Shown: one piece after another, positions 49,875 to 59,628 of the stretch
How the letters are laid out: every line of letters starts with the position of its first letter
How positions within the stretch are numbered: the first letter of the stretch is position 1
Source of the DNA: an uncultured Chlorobiaceae bacterium
GTDB lineage: Bacteria; Bacteroidota; Chlorobiia; Chlorobiales; Chlorobiaceae
Length of the DNA: 64,000 nucleotides
NCBI GenBank assembly: GCA_903994455.1
Contig: CAJEXI010000006.1
Location: forward strand, 53,046-117,045
Direction: 5' to 3'
Made by a program: the position numbers and the translations under genes
Notes under the pieces: model-generated
What the model was told of the DNA's origin: nothing
Databases searched by the model: none
Seen by the model: the letters and a program-made list of their open reading frames with translations, nothing else

Positions 49875-50933
49875 CTACTTATCCTGATTTTTGAGGAACA
49901 GCCTGAGATCTTCCAGCAACACTTTCTGTGCTTTATCGGAAGAAAACGGAAAAAGACATCCGGCGGCATTCATGTGGCCACCACCCCCATACTTTTTAGC
50001 CAACTGATTGACATAAATGTTCCCACGCGACCTGAAACTTGCCTTGGTTCTGCCATCCTGCATCTCAACCATCAAAACAGCAATACGCACTGATGGAACA
50101 CTTAAAAGGTAACGAATGATAAGATCGGTATCAAACAGTTTACTACCGGTCGCCTTGAGCATATCCTGCGATATGAAAAGCCAGGAGATATTTCCATGAT
50201 CAAGAATGGTAATGGCGCTCAGGGCTGCGCCAAGAAGTTTGAGTGCATTGGGTGTCAGTGAGTTATAAATCCTGTCGTAAATCTCTGACGCATCAGCACC
50301 CTTGCTCACGAGATCTCCGGCAAGCTGATAAACATAGGGAGTTGATTTGGGAAATCTGAACGAACCGGTATCCGTCATAACTGCCGCATAAAGTGCTTCA
50401 GCAACTTCCGGCGTAAACAGCTCACGACCCAACCTTGCCTGAAGCGCATAAATAAGACCGTAGACAAGTTCACCCGTCGATGACGCATAATTTTCGCAAA
50501 CCATAACATCGCAAAAATCATCAGGGTCAAGATGATGATCAACGCAAAGCAGTTTCAAACGACCAATTTCTTTCGAAAAACTCACATGAGGCCACAATGG
50601 GCCCATTCTATCCCGTAAATTAGCGTCAAGCAGAACGACAACATCACAAAGCGACAGCTCCTGAATAGCCTCCTCACTTTTGTTATCAAAAAGAGCCATG
50701 GGGTATAACCGCTTGAGAAAAAGGTAGTTCGGGGGAACTTCAGTTGGATTGACAATAGAAACCTCTTTGCCGAGAGCCCTGAGCACAATTGCGAGGGCAA
50801 CCTCGCTCCCGAGGCCGTCGCCATCAGAATTTTCATGGGTTGTAAGAACAAAATACTGACCTTCAAGCAGCATATCGATGACCGGAGACCATTCCTCGGC
50901 TGTAAGTGTCCGACCATACTCGGGAACTATCAT
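49875..50933 (-). CDS. DHH-family nanoRNase/pAp phosphatase (NrnA-like)
   Basis: 352 residues. Metal motifs of the DHH domain: [19 protein letters not shown] (residues 33-51), [24 protein letters not shown], and the C-terminal DHHA1 [14 protein letters not shown]. Members degrade short oligoribonucleotides (2-5 nt) and pAp. The gene is the first of a minus-strand run (nrnA-pepA-hydrolase-lipoprotein-ugd). Other DHH roles such as cyclic-di-nucleotide processing are possible. Confidence 0.9.
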   Translation of the reverse strand: MIVPEYGRTLTAEEWSPVIDMLLEGQYFVLTTHENSDGDGLGSEVALAIVLRALGKEVSIVNPTEVPPNYLFLKRLYPMALFDNKSEEAIQELSLCDVVVLLDANLRDRMGPLWPHVSFSKEIGRLKLLCVDHHLDPDDFCDVMVCENYASSTGELVYGLIYALQARLGRELFTPEVAEALYAAVMTDTGSFRFPKSTPYVYQLAGDLVSKGADASEIYDRIYNSLTPNALKLLGAALSAITILDHGNISWLFISQDMLKATGSKLFDTDLIIRYLLSVPSVRIAVLMVEMQDGRTKASFRSRGNIYVNQLAKKYGGGGHMNAAGCLFPFSSDKAQKVLLEDLRLFLKNQDK

Positions 50934-51045
50934 TAGTTGGTGATAACTTTAATAAAGCAAAAAACCCAATTTATGCTTTTTTCCCCGTTTTATATAATTT
51001 GTGAGGTATACTGTTTTTTTTATAAATCAGGCACCTTAATAATCA

Positions 51046-52125
51046 ATGACCGCAACCCTGCCCAACATTATCGATCTGACCCTCAAAGAACTTCAGCAGG
51101 CAATGAGCTTGCTGGGAGAACCCTCATTCAGGGCCACCCAGGTTCACCAATGGCTTTTCAGCCACTCTGCTTCAAGTTTTGATGACATGACCACCCTGAG
51201 CCTTGCCTTACGCAAAAAGCTTTCGGTAACTTACTCAATCCATCATGCGGAAGTGATTGATCAGCTTGAAAGTCTTGAAGACAACAGCGATAATCCAACA
51301 AAAAAAATCCTGCTGAAACTCCCCGATAATGAAACGGTGGAAAGTGTGCTCATTGCCTCTTCCGGAAGAAGAACTGCGTGTGTCTCATCACAGGTCGGGT
51401 GCCCGTTTCAATGCCATTTTTGTGCAACAGGGACAATGGGATTCCGGCGCAATCTCAGCGCAGGAGAGATTACCGGGCAACTCTATGCCCTTAATGAGAT
51501 GGTTGCCGCCAAAGAACCTGGTGCCACTATTACCAATATTGTTTTCATGGGAATGGGAGAGCCTCTGCTGAACTCGGACAACGTTATCGAAGCCATTCTC
51601 ACCCTGAGTTCGAGAAATTACAGCTTTTGCCTTTCGCAGAAAAAAATAACCATTTCGACCGTTGGAGTCATTCCTGAAATTCAGCGACTCGGAAAGTCAG
51701 GCATGAAAACAAAACTTGCCGTCTCACTTCATACCGCCGATCAGCAGAAACGTGAATCACTGATGCCTCTGGCCGCACGGCAATACCCCCTGAACGAGCT
51801 GAGCAAATCACTTGCTGAATATACTGCATTGACGGGAACACCTGTTACCATCGTCTATATGCTTCTCCGAGGAATCAATGACTCACTTGACGACGCAAAA
51901 CAGCTCGTGCGATTTTCCAGAAGCTTTTTATGCAAAATAAATTTGATTGATTACAATTCAATCATTAATATCAGGTTCAATCCTGTTTACGATGCTACCA
52001 GGGAACTGTTCCAGCGATACCTCTTTGATTCAGGACTGCATGTCACCATCAGAAAGAGTTATGGAACAACCATTAATGCAGCATGCGGGCAACTGGCAAC
52101 AACGAGGTATGCTGACCCGCAATAA
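51046..52125 (+). CDS. rlmN: Dual-specificity 23S rRNA A2503/tRNA A37 methyltransferase RlmN
   Basis: 359 residues. Radical SAM cluster CxxxCxxC appears as [11 protein letters not shown] near residue 113, with the preceding [12 protein letters not shown]. The family-specific Cys for the methylated intermediate is in the C-terminal [12 protein letters not shown] near residue 350. [10 protein letters not shown] (residues about 168-177) is the GEP-type SAM motif. It methylates A2503 C2 in 23S rRNA and A37 in some tRNAs. It is the first of an rlmN-hypothetical-adk plus-strand run. Confidence 0.96.
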   Translation: MTATLPNIIDLTLKELQQAMSLLGEPSFRATQVHQWLFSHSASSFDDMTTLSLALRKKLSVTYSIHHAEVIDQLESLEDNSDNPTKKILLKLPDNETVESVLIASSGRRTACVSSQVGCPFQCHFCATGTMGFRRNLSAGEITGQLYALNEMVAAKEPGATITNIVFMGMGEPLLNSDNVIEAILTLSSRNYSFCLSQKKITISTVGVIPEIQRLGKSGMKTKLAVSLHTADQQKRESLMPLAARQYPLNELSKSLAEYTALTGTPVTIVYMLLRGINDSLDDAKQLVRFSRSFLCKINLIDYNSIINIRFNPVYDATRELFQRYLFDSGLHVTIRKSYGTTINAACGQLATTRYADPQ

Positions 52126-52145
52126 TCTCTTAACAGTCTCAAATT

Positions 52146-52901
52146 ATGGAGTTGATCGATTTTATTCCTTTTAAAACTGAATTTCAGAAAGCTTGCCTTG
52201 GTCTTACCATCAATACAACGCACACTTCAGAAAAACCTGTTTTTGAGGAGCTGAAGGTACGTCGGTACGACAAGCCAGTTTCCGACATCTCAGCATTTAT
52301 TGTCAACAAAATTGATCACTGGATTGGCTGGACTCTGATAAGCGAAAAAACGGCTGTCGGCGGTATGAGCACGATTCGTGCCGAGATCAGTTCATTTCTC
52401 CTTTTCGGCTTAAAAATCAGTGTCACTTTCGGACTTCTTGAGGAAAAAGATATCAATGACCGCCCCATCACGACGGTCAATGCCAAGGCTGAAACCCGTA
52501 TCGAATCGAGGGGAGACCTCGGAGAGAGCCGCAGGGCTATCAGAATGATGCTGGGAGCAATGGATTTCGAATTCAAGGAGGAGCAGATCAGGGAAGAAGA
52601 CTACCAATACCGTTCGCTGGATACGCTCGGAGCGGCAGCAGCGTCACAACAGATGTTTAATGAAGTCCGGTTGCAGCACCAACCAAAACCAGAAGGCAGC
52701 CCAAAATCCACAACCATCGAGTTCAAAAAAAAGCCTGCTGCTCAGACCATCCAGCTTAAACATACTACCCCAAGTAATGTGCAACCCATCCCGGATAGTC
52801 CTCCTTCTTTGCAGACCGCCAGTGTTGCCGATATGGCCGCAGATGAAACAAAACCATCGAAACCAAAAATCATAATTGTAACGACAAAAACAAACCAATA
52901 A
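52146..52901 (+). CDS. Conserved-looking protein of unknown function, between rlmN and adk
   Basis: 251 residues. The N-terminal 150 residues are a mixed alpha/beta region ([20 protein letters not shown], then [14 protein letters not shown] and [23 protein letters not shown]). The last 90 residues are proline/lysine-rich and low in complexity, ending in a strand-like [10 protein letters not shown]. There is no signal peptide, though one hydrophobic stretch occurs near 85-97. I know no family. Codon use matches its neighbours, and it sits between two genes on the same strand with short gaps, so it is a real gene, probably lineage-specific. Confidence 0.6.
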   Translation: MELIDFIPFKTEFQKACLGLTINTTHTSEKPVFEELKVRRYDKPVSDISAFIVNKIDHWIGWTLISEKTAVGGMSTIRAEISSFLLFGLKISVTFGLLEEKDINDRPITTVNAKAETRIESRGDLGESRRAIRMMLGAMDFEFKEEQIREEDYQYRSLDTLGAAAASQQMFNEVRLQHQPKPEGSPKSTTIEFKKKPAAQTIQLKHTTPSNVQPIPDSPPSLQTASVADMAADETKPSKPKIIIVTTKTNQ

Positions 52902-52911
52902 AACCAGTTTG

Positions 52912-53568
52912 ATGAGAATTATTTTACTAGGAGCACCTGGAGCCGGAAAAGGCACACAATCGAACTATATATCAAAAAACCTTGATATACCGCAGATATC
53001 GACAGGTGACATGCTGCGTTCTGCCGTCAGCGCAGGAACACCGTTAGGTATTGCAGCAAAAAAAGTCATGGATGCAGGCCATCTTGTCTCCGACGAGATC
53101 ATTATCGGCCTTGTCAAGGAGCGCTTGACCCAGGCAGACTGTGCCAATGGATGCTTGTTTGACGGCTTTCCCCGGACACTTGCCCAAGCCGAAGCATTAA
53201 GAAATGATGGAATCCTCATCGACCATATCGTTGAAATCAGTGTTGACGATGAAGACATTATTCAGCGCATGAGCGGCCGGCGTGTACACCTCGATTCTGG
53301 CAGAACCTACCATGTACGCTTTAATCCCCCAAAAAGGGAGAATATTGATGATGAAACCGGCGATCTTCTTGTCCAAAGGGAGGACGATAACGAGGTCACC
53401 GTGAAAAAGAGGCTTCAAGTTTATCATGCACAAACTGCCCCGCTGATTGAGTATTACATGAGCTTGTCGCAGAGTGGTGCCACTGACGCTCCACGTTTTC
53501 ACAAGATTCATGGAACAGGGAAAGTTGAGGAGATCCGCGACAGGATTCTTGAAGCCCTTGTATCCTGA
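52912..53568 (+). CDS. adk: Adenylate kinase
   Basis: 218 residues from ATG 52912. A TTG one codon earlier is possible but unlikely. It catalyses ATP + AMP = 2 ADP. The P-loop is [10 protein letters not shown] at residues 7-16, the AMP-binding motif [13 protein letters not shown] near 82, and the long LID (residues about 125-165, [23 protein letters not shown]) lacks the four zinc cysteines. A terminator follows 25 bases downstream. Confidence 0.97.
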   Translation: MRIILLGAPGAGKGTQSNYISKNLDIPQISTGDMLRSAVSAGTPLGIAAKKVMDAGHLVSDEIIIGLVKERLTQADCANGCLFDGFPRTLAQAEALRNDGILIDHIVEISVDDEDIIQRMSGRRVHLDSGRTYHVRFNPPKRENIDDETGDLLVQREDDNEVTVKKRLQVYHAQTAPLIEYYMSLSQSGATDAPRFHKIHGTGKVEEIRDRILEALVS

Positions 53569-53592
53569 AGAGCAAAACAAGTTTATTCATTA

Positions 53593-53624
53593 AAAAAAGT
53601 CAGTGCTCCGGTACTGGCTTTTTT
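53593..53624 (+). terminator. Terminator after adk
   Basis: A 12-base stem (AAAAAAGTCAGT with ACTGGCTTTTTT, one G-T wobble) and an 8-base loop, ending in a six-base T-run. It lies between adk and the priA start, 12 bases upstream of the latter. Confidence 0.85.
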
Positions 53625-53635
53625 CATTCGTCACC

Positions 53636-56071
53636 ATGTATGCACTGACCGTTTCAGAAAAATTTTTCAGGGGAGAGACGTTTCTTGTTGTGATACCTGA
53701 TACTCTGAAACATGATATTCTACCAGGATGCATGGCGCTGCTTTCTCTTGCTCAAGGAAATGGAACGGTATCGATCGGCTACATTCTGAGCCTGAAAGCA
53801 GAACCTGATGGAGAGAGCGCCAGCAACATAGAGATATCTGACGTGCTCTACGGCGGTCGCCCCGTTCTGAACCACTCCCTCCTGCAACTAACAGAGTGGA
53901 TGGCCGACTACTATCTCACACGGAGAATCGACACGCTCACCTGCGCCCTTCCGGCAGCAGTTCGAACCACCGTTCATGATGTTGTGGAAATGAGCGGCTT
54001 TGCACTGAACGCCGAAGTTCCGAAAATCATCAACACCGCTCTCCGTCGTTCCATCCTGAAAATCATGACCACGGAGAAGCGGCTGACCGTTCCCCAGCTT
54101 CAGCGACGGCTTGGAAAAAAGCAGCTTTACCGCACCCTCTCGGAACTTGAACGGGGCGGCCATCTGTTGCTGACCAAGAAATTTTCATCCACAACACCAA
54201 AGCAGAAAACTGCTTACTGTCTTTGTAACCCATTGTCAGAAGAGGCCGAGCCGGGCCTTGCGAACTCTCCGAAACAGCTTGAGACCCTGAAGCTCCTTGC
54301 ATCACTGTATCCTGAATGCGTTTTTCCTGAAACCATCGGAGCCTCGAAAGAGACTCTTAACATACTCGTAAAAAAGGGGTTTGCAGAAAAAGTTCAGAAA
54401 GAGGTAACGAGCAGCTTCTCTACCGGCTTTACTGAAAAACCGCAATCACCAAAAGATCTGACTGATTTACAGAAAAAAGCGCTTGACCAGCTCCAATCTG
54501 CTTTTGAAAAGCAGGAATATCACACCTTTCTCCTTCACGGTGTCACCGGCAGCGGCAAAACCCTGGTTTATATCGAATTTCTGAAAACCGTCATTGCCGC
54601 AGGAAAAACCGCAATTGTTCTGGTACCGGAAATTGCCCTGACTCCGCAAACAGCAGGCAGGTTCCGTGAACATTTTCATGACGACATAACCATTCTCCAC
54701 AGTGCCATGAGCAACCAGGAAAAATATGATGCCTGGCACAGCCTCCGCCTTGGAAAAACAAAAATCGCCCTTGGTGCCCGTTCAACCATTTTTGCCCCTC
54801 TCGACAACCTCGGAGCAATCATTGTCGACGAAGAACACGACGCAGCATACAAGCAAGACCGAAATCCCCGTTATCATGCCCGCGATACGGCTGTCATGAG
54901 AGCAATGTTCAGCAAGGCAATCTGCGTGCTCGGCACGGCAACACCATCATTCGAATCATACCACAACGCCCAAAATGGTAAATACACCCTTGTCAATCTG
55001 CCAGAACGGATTGATGGAGCAACCATGCCCGTCATCAGTCTTGTCTGGATGAAAGATAATCCAAAGGCTTCCGCATCTATTTCGGAGCTGCTCTACCGCC
55101 AGATAGCACTTCGCATGGAAAAAAACGAGCAGGTCATTCTGCTGCAAAACCGACGGGGCTTTGCCGGAAGCATCTTCTGCCTTGCCTGTGGTCATATCCC
55201 GCTCTGCAAGTTTTGTAATATTCCTCTCGTCTACCACTCCACCCAAAAACATCTCCGCTGCCACTACTGCGGCCATACCAAGCCCTACACCGCATCATGC
55301 GAAAAATGTTCATCCACCGAACTGTTTTTTAAAAGCAGTGGCACCGAGCGCATTGAAGAAGAGCTGCAAACACTCTTCCCTGAAGAAAAGATTCTTCGGA
55401 TGGATGTTGACACCACCACAACCAAAGGCTCACACGGTCGAATTCTGAAAGAGTTTCACGAGCGCAAAGCCCGAATCCTGCTTGGCACACAAATGGTTGC
55501 CAAAGGACTTGATTTTCCGGCAGTTACCCTTGTCGGGGTTCTCATGGCTGATATTGGCCTTAATATTCCCGACTTCAGGGCATCAGAACGAATATTTTCT
55601 CTCCTCACGCAGGTGGCCGGACGCGCAGGACGCGCATCAATGCCGGGCGAGGTCTATTTGCAGGTGTACAACAAAGAGAGCGACGTTTTCACCGCTATTC
55701 TGCAAGGCAGCTACGAAAAGTTTTTTCTTCAGGAGAGCATTATCAGAAAAGCGCTGCTCTACCCCCCTGCATCCCGACTCATAAAATTTGAATGCACCTC
55801 GGAGGATGAAAAACAGGCTGAAGCGGCAGCGCTTTTGTGCAAAGAGACCCTCGCCCGACACCTTCCGGCTGAAAGTGGCCGCATCCTTGGCCCGGCACCC
55901 GCAGGCATTGCCAAAATCAGAAATCGTTATCGATACCATGTGCTCGTCAAACTCACCGGCGGCAAGCTTTCGCCACCATTTGTCAAACAGTTGAGCGATG
56001 ATATTACCACTCGCTTTCGAACAGCAGGAGTTGTTTTTACCATAGATGTTGATCCCCAAAACCTCATGTAG
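53636..56071 (+). CDS. priA: Primosomal protein N' (replication restart helicase)
   Basis: 811 residues from ATG 53636, chosen over an upstream GTG at 53603 that lies in the adk terminator. Order: 3'-DNA-binding domain (1-105), winged helix, SF2 helicase with Walker A LLHGVTGSGKTLVY, DEEH box (IIVDEEHDAAYKQ), ARDTAVMRA, and a zinc-binding CLACGHIPLCKFC...CHYCGHTKPYTASCEKC domain (residues about 515-560) inside the helicase. The motif LLTQVAGRAGRASMPGEV completes it. PriA loads DnaB at stalled forks. Confidence 0.95.
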   Translation: MYALTVSEKFFRGETFLVVIPDTLKHDILPGCMALLSLAQGNGTVSIGYILSLKAEPDGESASNIEISDVLYGGRPVLNHSLLQLTEWMADYYLTRRIDTLTCALPAAVRTTVHDVVEMSGFALNAEVPKIINTALRRSILKIMTTEKRLTVPQLQRRLGKKQLYRTLSELERGGHLLLTKKFSSTTPKQKTAYCLCNPLSEEAEPGLANSPKQLETLKLLASLYPECVFPETIGASKETLNILVKKGFAEKVQKEVTSSFSTGFTEKPQSPKDLTDLQKKALDQLQSAFEKQEYHTFLLHGVTGSGKTLVYIEFLKTVIAAGKTAIVLVPEIALTPQTAGRFREHFHDDITILHSAMSNQEKYDAWHSLRLGKTKIALGARSTIFAPLDNLGAIIVDEEHDAAYKQDRNPRYHARDTAVMRAMFSKAICVLGTATPSFESYHNAQNGKYTLVNLPERIDGATMPVISLVWMKDNPKASASISELLYRQIALRMEKNEQVILLQNRRGFAGSIFCLACGHIPLCKFCNIPLVYHSTQKHLRCHYCGHTKPYTASCEKCSSTELFFKSSGTERIEEELQTLFPEEKILRMDVDTTTTKGSHGRILKEFHERKARILLGTQMVAKGLDFPAVTLVGVLMADIGLNIPDFRASERIFSLLTQVAGRAGRASMPGEVYLQVYNKESDVFTAILQGSYEKFFLQESIIRKALLYPPASRLIKFECTSEDEKQAEAAALLCKETLARHLPAESGRILGPAPAGIAKIRNRYRYHVLVKLTGGKLSPPFVKQLSDDITTRFRTAGVVFTIDVDPQNLM

Positions 56072-56422
56072 GGCAAGATCCCGGGTCTCACTATCGGCAA
56101 TACTCTCTGGAGTGACCAACAGTACAACCCCATGCGCGGCCTCAAGTTCAGCAATGGTTTCAAGTTTCAGAACGCCTTGCATCAGGGTCAGCGTCACCAT
56201 ATCGCAGTATGCGACTGTACGGCGATTTCGAGGGGCTTGCTCTCATCGTTCTCCTGAGGCAAAAATAATGCTTATTTGTAAACTCTCTGATGTAACTATA
56301 TTCTGCTGACAGGGCCGCATAAATACCGCGTCTTGCTGTATGACTTTAACTGACAGTAATATAACCATTTGTCTATTTCTGGCGCAACCAAATCACGGAA
56401 AAGAACCATACGTTTGAACATC
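56072..56422. other. Intergenic region between priA and the rhodanese gene
   Basis: 351 bases. A minus-strand frame from 56200 (ETIAELEAAHGVVLLVTPES) reads into the priA end but matches no family I know. No terminator, RNA gene or strong promoter is evident. The last 90 bases before 56423 are AT-rich and may hold the promoter of the rhodanese pair. Confidence 0.3.
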
Positions 56423-56869
56423 ATGTCAAAAATATCATTACAAAAAAAGCTGTTCGCTACGCTTATTATAGTACTCTCAAGCATTTCGCCTTCCTTATCA
56501 CAATTCCATGCGGCAGAATCTGTTGCTTTTGCCAAAGAAGAATCCGGCGAACTCAATCTCTCTGCCACCAAAGCCCTTTTTGACACTCATTCGGCATGTT
56601 TTGTCGATGCACGTTCCGAGTATGTCTATTACAAATCACATATTAAAGGAGCCATTTCTCTTTCGGACAGCAGGTTTGACGAGCAGTTTCCTGATTTCAG
56701 GCAAAAAAAAGCCATTGAAACCCTCATGGTGGTCTATTGCGCTGAGCCCAGTTGCGGAAAGGCCAGAAGTGTTGCAAAAAAACTGATGAAAAATGGCTAC
56801 AAAAATGTCAAGGTTTTTTCAGGCGGGCTGATCGAATGGGCTCAAGCAGGGTTCCCAATGGAAGGATGA
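56423..56869 (+). CDS. Exported rhodanese-domain protein
   Basis: 148 residues from ATG 56423. A start 18 codons upstream gives a longer basic N-terminus, but this Met begins a clean signal-like segment. The hydrophobic stretch (LFATLIIVLSSISPSLS) indicates export. The rhodanese domain has the CH2A-like VDARSEYVYYKSHIKGAISL and the active-site loop CAEPSCGKAR with catalytic Cys. It would move sulfane sulfur in the periplasm, plausible in a sulfide-oxidising phototroph. It is followed after 56 bases by a MauE/DoxX-like membrane gene, and the two probably work together. Confidence 0.85.
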   Translation: MSKISLQKKLFATLIIVLSSISPSLSQFHAAESVAFAKEESGELNLSATKALFDTHSACFVDARSEYVYYKSHIKGAISLSDSRFDEQFPDFRQKKAIETLMVVYCAEPSCGKARSVAKKLMKNGYKNVKVFSGGLIEWAQAGFPMEG

Positions 56870-56925
56870 GCTTCCGTTGAAGCAACGCCTTGCCACATCA
56901 TAAACAAGGAAACGCAAAAACGCCT

Positions 56926-57390
56926 ATGACCAGGATTGGCTTTTCATCAGCATTAATCACCGTTCTGAGGCTCATGCTCGGTGCCTTTTTCATCATATCG
57001 GGATATGAAAAACTCCTGGATCTCAAGTTTTTCAGCCTTGTTATCGCTGAATACCAGATTCTGCCCTCATTGCTTATCCCCGGCATTGCGCTCCTGTTTT
57101 CCCTTTGTGAACTTCTCTGCGGGACGATGCTTTTCATCGACCTGTTCTCGCGGTTCAGTTCCTCGGTAATGCTCTGCCTGATGGTTATCTTTATCGCCGC
57201 CATGATCAACAATGTTATGAGAGGCCTTGGGCACGAATGCGGCTGCTTCGAGTTTCTTTCCCGATGGTACGGACTGAAAGAGGAGATCGGTATCGTTCCG
57301 ATTGTTCGAGACATCCTGTTTTTCATCCTCTTACTCCCAATCGCGTTGTTTGGCAGCAACAGAATTCCATGGAAAAAAGAGCAGAAATGA
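56926..57390 (+). CDS. MauE/DoxX-like four-helix membrane protein
   Basis: 154 residues from ATG 56926. Four hydrophobic helices (about 8-28, 45-68, 75-95, 120-140), with the loop HECGCFEFLSRWYG holding a Cys-x-Cys pair as in MauE-type proteins of methylamine dehydrogenase maturation and redox-linked DoxX. The partner upstream is an exported rhodanese, so thiol/persulfide redox or electron transfer across the membrane is the best guess. It is the last core-type gene before the GC-rich jetA. Confidence 0.75.
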   Translation: MTRIGFSSALITVLRLMLGAFFIISGYEKLLDLKFFSLVIAEYQILPSLLIPGIALLFSLCELLCGTMLFIDLFSRFSSSVMLCLMVIFIAAMINNVMRGLGHECGCFEFLSRWYGLKEEIGIVPIVRDILFFILLLPIALFGSNRIPWKKEQK

Positions 57391-57547
57391 ATGACTCTTC
57401 TGACCTGTCACTGTTCCATAGAGGTAACTCTTCATCTGCTCTACAATCAATCCACAGAAAACCGCCGAAAAATCATTAACTTCACCCCCAAAACCAGCCC
57501 GCTCTATACAGCGGCGCTTTTTCCACCAACCTTCAACGCTGCACCCT

Positions 57548-58996
57548 TTGGCTCTCGACTACTCCACCCTGAACCTGCTCCGTCAGAACCACCCTGCCTG
57601 GCGCCTCCTGTGCGCCCAGCATGCCCCGCTGGTGGCCGGGTTTCTGCACCGGGTCTTTATTGTGCCCAATGTGCGGATTCTCTCGCAGGCCGATCTGGTT
57701 GAGGCGCTGGAGGATGAGCTGTTTGCGTTGCGCCAGCAGCTCGGTGCCGATCAGTTTCCCAATACAGCGCAAAGTTACCTGAATGAGTGGGCCGAGAACG
57801 ACAAGGGGTGGCTGCGCAAATTCTATCCGGACGGGACGGATGAGCCTCACTTCGACCTGACAGCCTCCACGGAAAAGGCGCTGGCCTGGCTGGAGGGGTT
57901 GACTGAGCGTGCGTTTGTGGGCACCGAGTCACGGCTGCTTACCCTCTTTGAACTGTTGCGTCAGATGAGCACGGGAAGCCAGGCTGACCCGGAGGTACGG
58001 ATTGCCGAGCTGCAAAAGAGGCGTGACGATATTGATGCCGAAATTGCCCGCATCCGTGCCGGTGAGATATCGTTGCTTGATGATACCGGCCTGAAGGATC
58101 GCTTCCAGCAGTTTCTGCAACTTGCCCGTGAGTTGTTGACCGATTTTCGCGAGGTGGAGCATAACTTTCGCACCCTCGACCGCCACGTGCGTGAGCGCAT
58201 TGCCCTCTGGGAGGGGGCCAAGGGGGCGCTGCTGGAGCAGATCATGGGCGAACGTGATGCCATTGCCGATTCGGATCAGGGGAAAAGTTTCCGGGCATTC
58301 TGGGACTTTCTCATGTCGCAGTCTCGCCAGGAGGAGCTGAGTCTGCTTCTGGAGGAGGTGCTGGCCTTGCCGCCGATTGTCTCGATGCGCCCCGATAACC
58401 GTCTGCGGCGTGTTCACTACGACTGGCTTGAAGCCGGAGAGCATACCCAGCGCACCGTGGCTCGCCTCTCCGAGCAGTTGCGCCGTTTTCTGGATGACAA
58501 GGCGTGGCTTGAAAATCGGCGCATCATGGATATCCTGCACAACATCGAAACCCGGGCTCTTGACTTGCGCGTTGATCTCCCGCCAGGCGGCTTCATGCCT
58601 CTTGATGGCTCCTCTGCGGCCATCGAACTGCCTCTCGAAAGAACGCTCTATCGCCCTCCCTTCAAGCCATTGATTGCAGGAGTCGCCCTCGATGAAGGCG
58701 ATGCGGAGATTGATACCGCCGTGCTCTACGCCCAGGTGGTGGTCGACCGGGCGGAGCTGTTGCGCAATATCCGTCTGGAACTTCAGATGCGCAGTCAGGT
58801 CACCCTCGGTGAGGTGGTTGAGCGTCACCCTCTGCGAAACGGGTTGGCAGAGCTGGTGGCCTATCTGCAACTTGCCGGAGAGTGGCCACGGACGACGGTG
58901 GATGAAGGGGTCGAGGAGCAGGTGCAATGGCAGAGCTCGACGGGCATAACCCGTGAGGCCACCTTGCCGCGTATTATCTTATTAAGAAACGGATGA
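57548..58996 (+). CDS. jetA: Wadjet component JetA (DUF3375)
   Basis: 482 residues starting at TTG 57548, the only start giving the family N-terminus (LDYSTLNLLRQNHPAWRLLCAQHAPL). JetA is the kleisin-like subunit (DUF3375) of the JetABCD SMC complex that cleaves small circular plasmids. A coiled-coil segment lies near residues 150-180 (LQKRRDDIDAEIARI). The gene is much richer in GC than the neighbouring core genes, which suggests transfer. jetB follows with an ATGA overlap, but jetC and jetD are missing (see the pseudogene at 59618). No Shine-Dalgarno is clear before the TTG. Confidence 0.85.
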   Translation: MALDYSTLNLLRQNHPAWRLLCAQHAPLVAGFLHRVFIVPNVRILSQADLVEALEDELFALRQQLGADQFPNTAQSYLNEWAENDKGWLRKFYPDGTDEPHFDLTASTEKALAWLEGLTERAFVGTESRLLTLFELLRQMSTGSQADPEVRIAELQKRRDDIDAEIARIRAGEISLLDDTGLKDRFQQFLQLARELLTDFREVEHNFRTLDRHVRERIALWEGAKGALLEQIMGERDAIADSDQGKSFRAFWDFLMSQSRQEELSLLLEEVLALPPIVSMRPDNRLRRVHYDWLEAGEHTQRTVARLSEQLRRFLDDKAWLENRRIMDILHNIETRALDLRVDLPPGGFMPLDGSSAAIELPLERTLYRPPFKPLIAGVALDEGDAEIDTAVLYAQVVVDRAELLRNIRLELQMRSQVTLGEVVERHPLRNGLAELVAYLQLAGEWPRTTVDEGVEEQVQWQSSTGITREATLPRIILLRNG

Positions 58997-59628
58997 TGAA
59001 CCATACAGTGAGTGAAAACAGCGGGGCCCCTTTTCATGGTCAGGAGCTCGCGTCAATCGTGGTTCCCCTGTTGAAAGGGGTGATCTACCAGGAGGATAAC
59101 CCTTCGTTATGGGGTTCATTGCTCAACCTGATGGCCGCTGTTCGCGATTACGTGGCGGTACTTGGTCTGGAGTTAATCCTTGATGAGTCGGAAGGATACG
59201 CTTTTTTGCGATCGAATTCCGAGGGCGAAACGGAGGGGGCGAACAGCACTCCCCGACTGATGGCTCGCAGGCAGCTCTCCTACCCGGTCAGCCTGCTTCT
59301 GGCGCTCTTGCGCAAAAAGCTTGCCGAATTTGATGCGGGCGCTGGTGACACACGTCTGATTCTTTCGCGGGATGAGGTGGTTGAGCTGATCAGGATTTTC
59401 CTTCCCGCCGCCAGCAATGAGGTCAAGTTGATCGACCAGGTCGATTCGACGCTGAATAAAATCGCTGATCTTGGTTTTATCCGCCGTTTGCGTGGAGAGA
59501 GGCAGATGATAGAGGTGCGCCGGATTATCAAGGCCTTTATCGATGCCCAATGGCTGGCCGATTTTGATAAACGACTTGACGAATACCTGCAGCGACCGGT
59601 AAAAGGGATGGTGGGAGATGATGAGTGA
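58993..59628 (+). CDS. jetB: Wadjet component JetB (DUF4194)
   Basis: 211 residues. The start overlaps the jetA stop (ATGA), so translation is coupled. JetB is the KITE-like winged-helix subunit (DUF4194) that binds JetA and JetC. Visible are the LYQE-like early helices (GVIYQEDNPSLWGSLLNLMAAVRDY), a charged middle, and RRLRGERQMIEVRRIIKAFI near the C-terminus. Like jetA it is GC-rich. Its own stop overlaps the start of what remains of jetC. Confidence 0.85.
   Translation: MMNHTVSENSGAPFHGQELASIVVPLLKGVIYQEDNPSLWGSLLNLMAAVRDYVAVLGLELILDESEGYAFLRSNSEGETEGANSTPRLMARRQLSYPVSLLLALLRKKLAEFDAGAGDTRLILSRDEVVELIRIFLPAASNEVKLIDQVDSTLNKIADLGFIRRLRGERQMIEVRRIIKAFIDAQWLADFDKRLDEYLQRPVKGMVGDDE

Noticed and set aside
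56090..56200. Minus-strand frame reading ETIAELEAAHGVVLLVTPES
   Set aside because: Protein-like in part, but runs into priA antisense and matches no family I know. Left as intergenic.
57929..58927. 332-codon open frame antisense to jetA
   Set aside because: Mirror of a GC-rich coding strand. No family features, while the plus-strand DUF3375 protein is clear.
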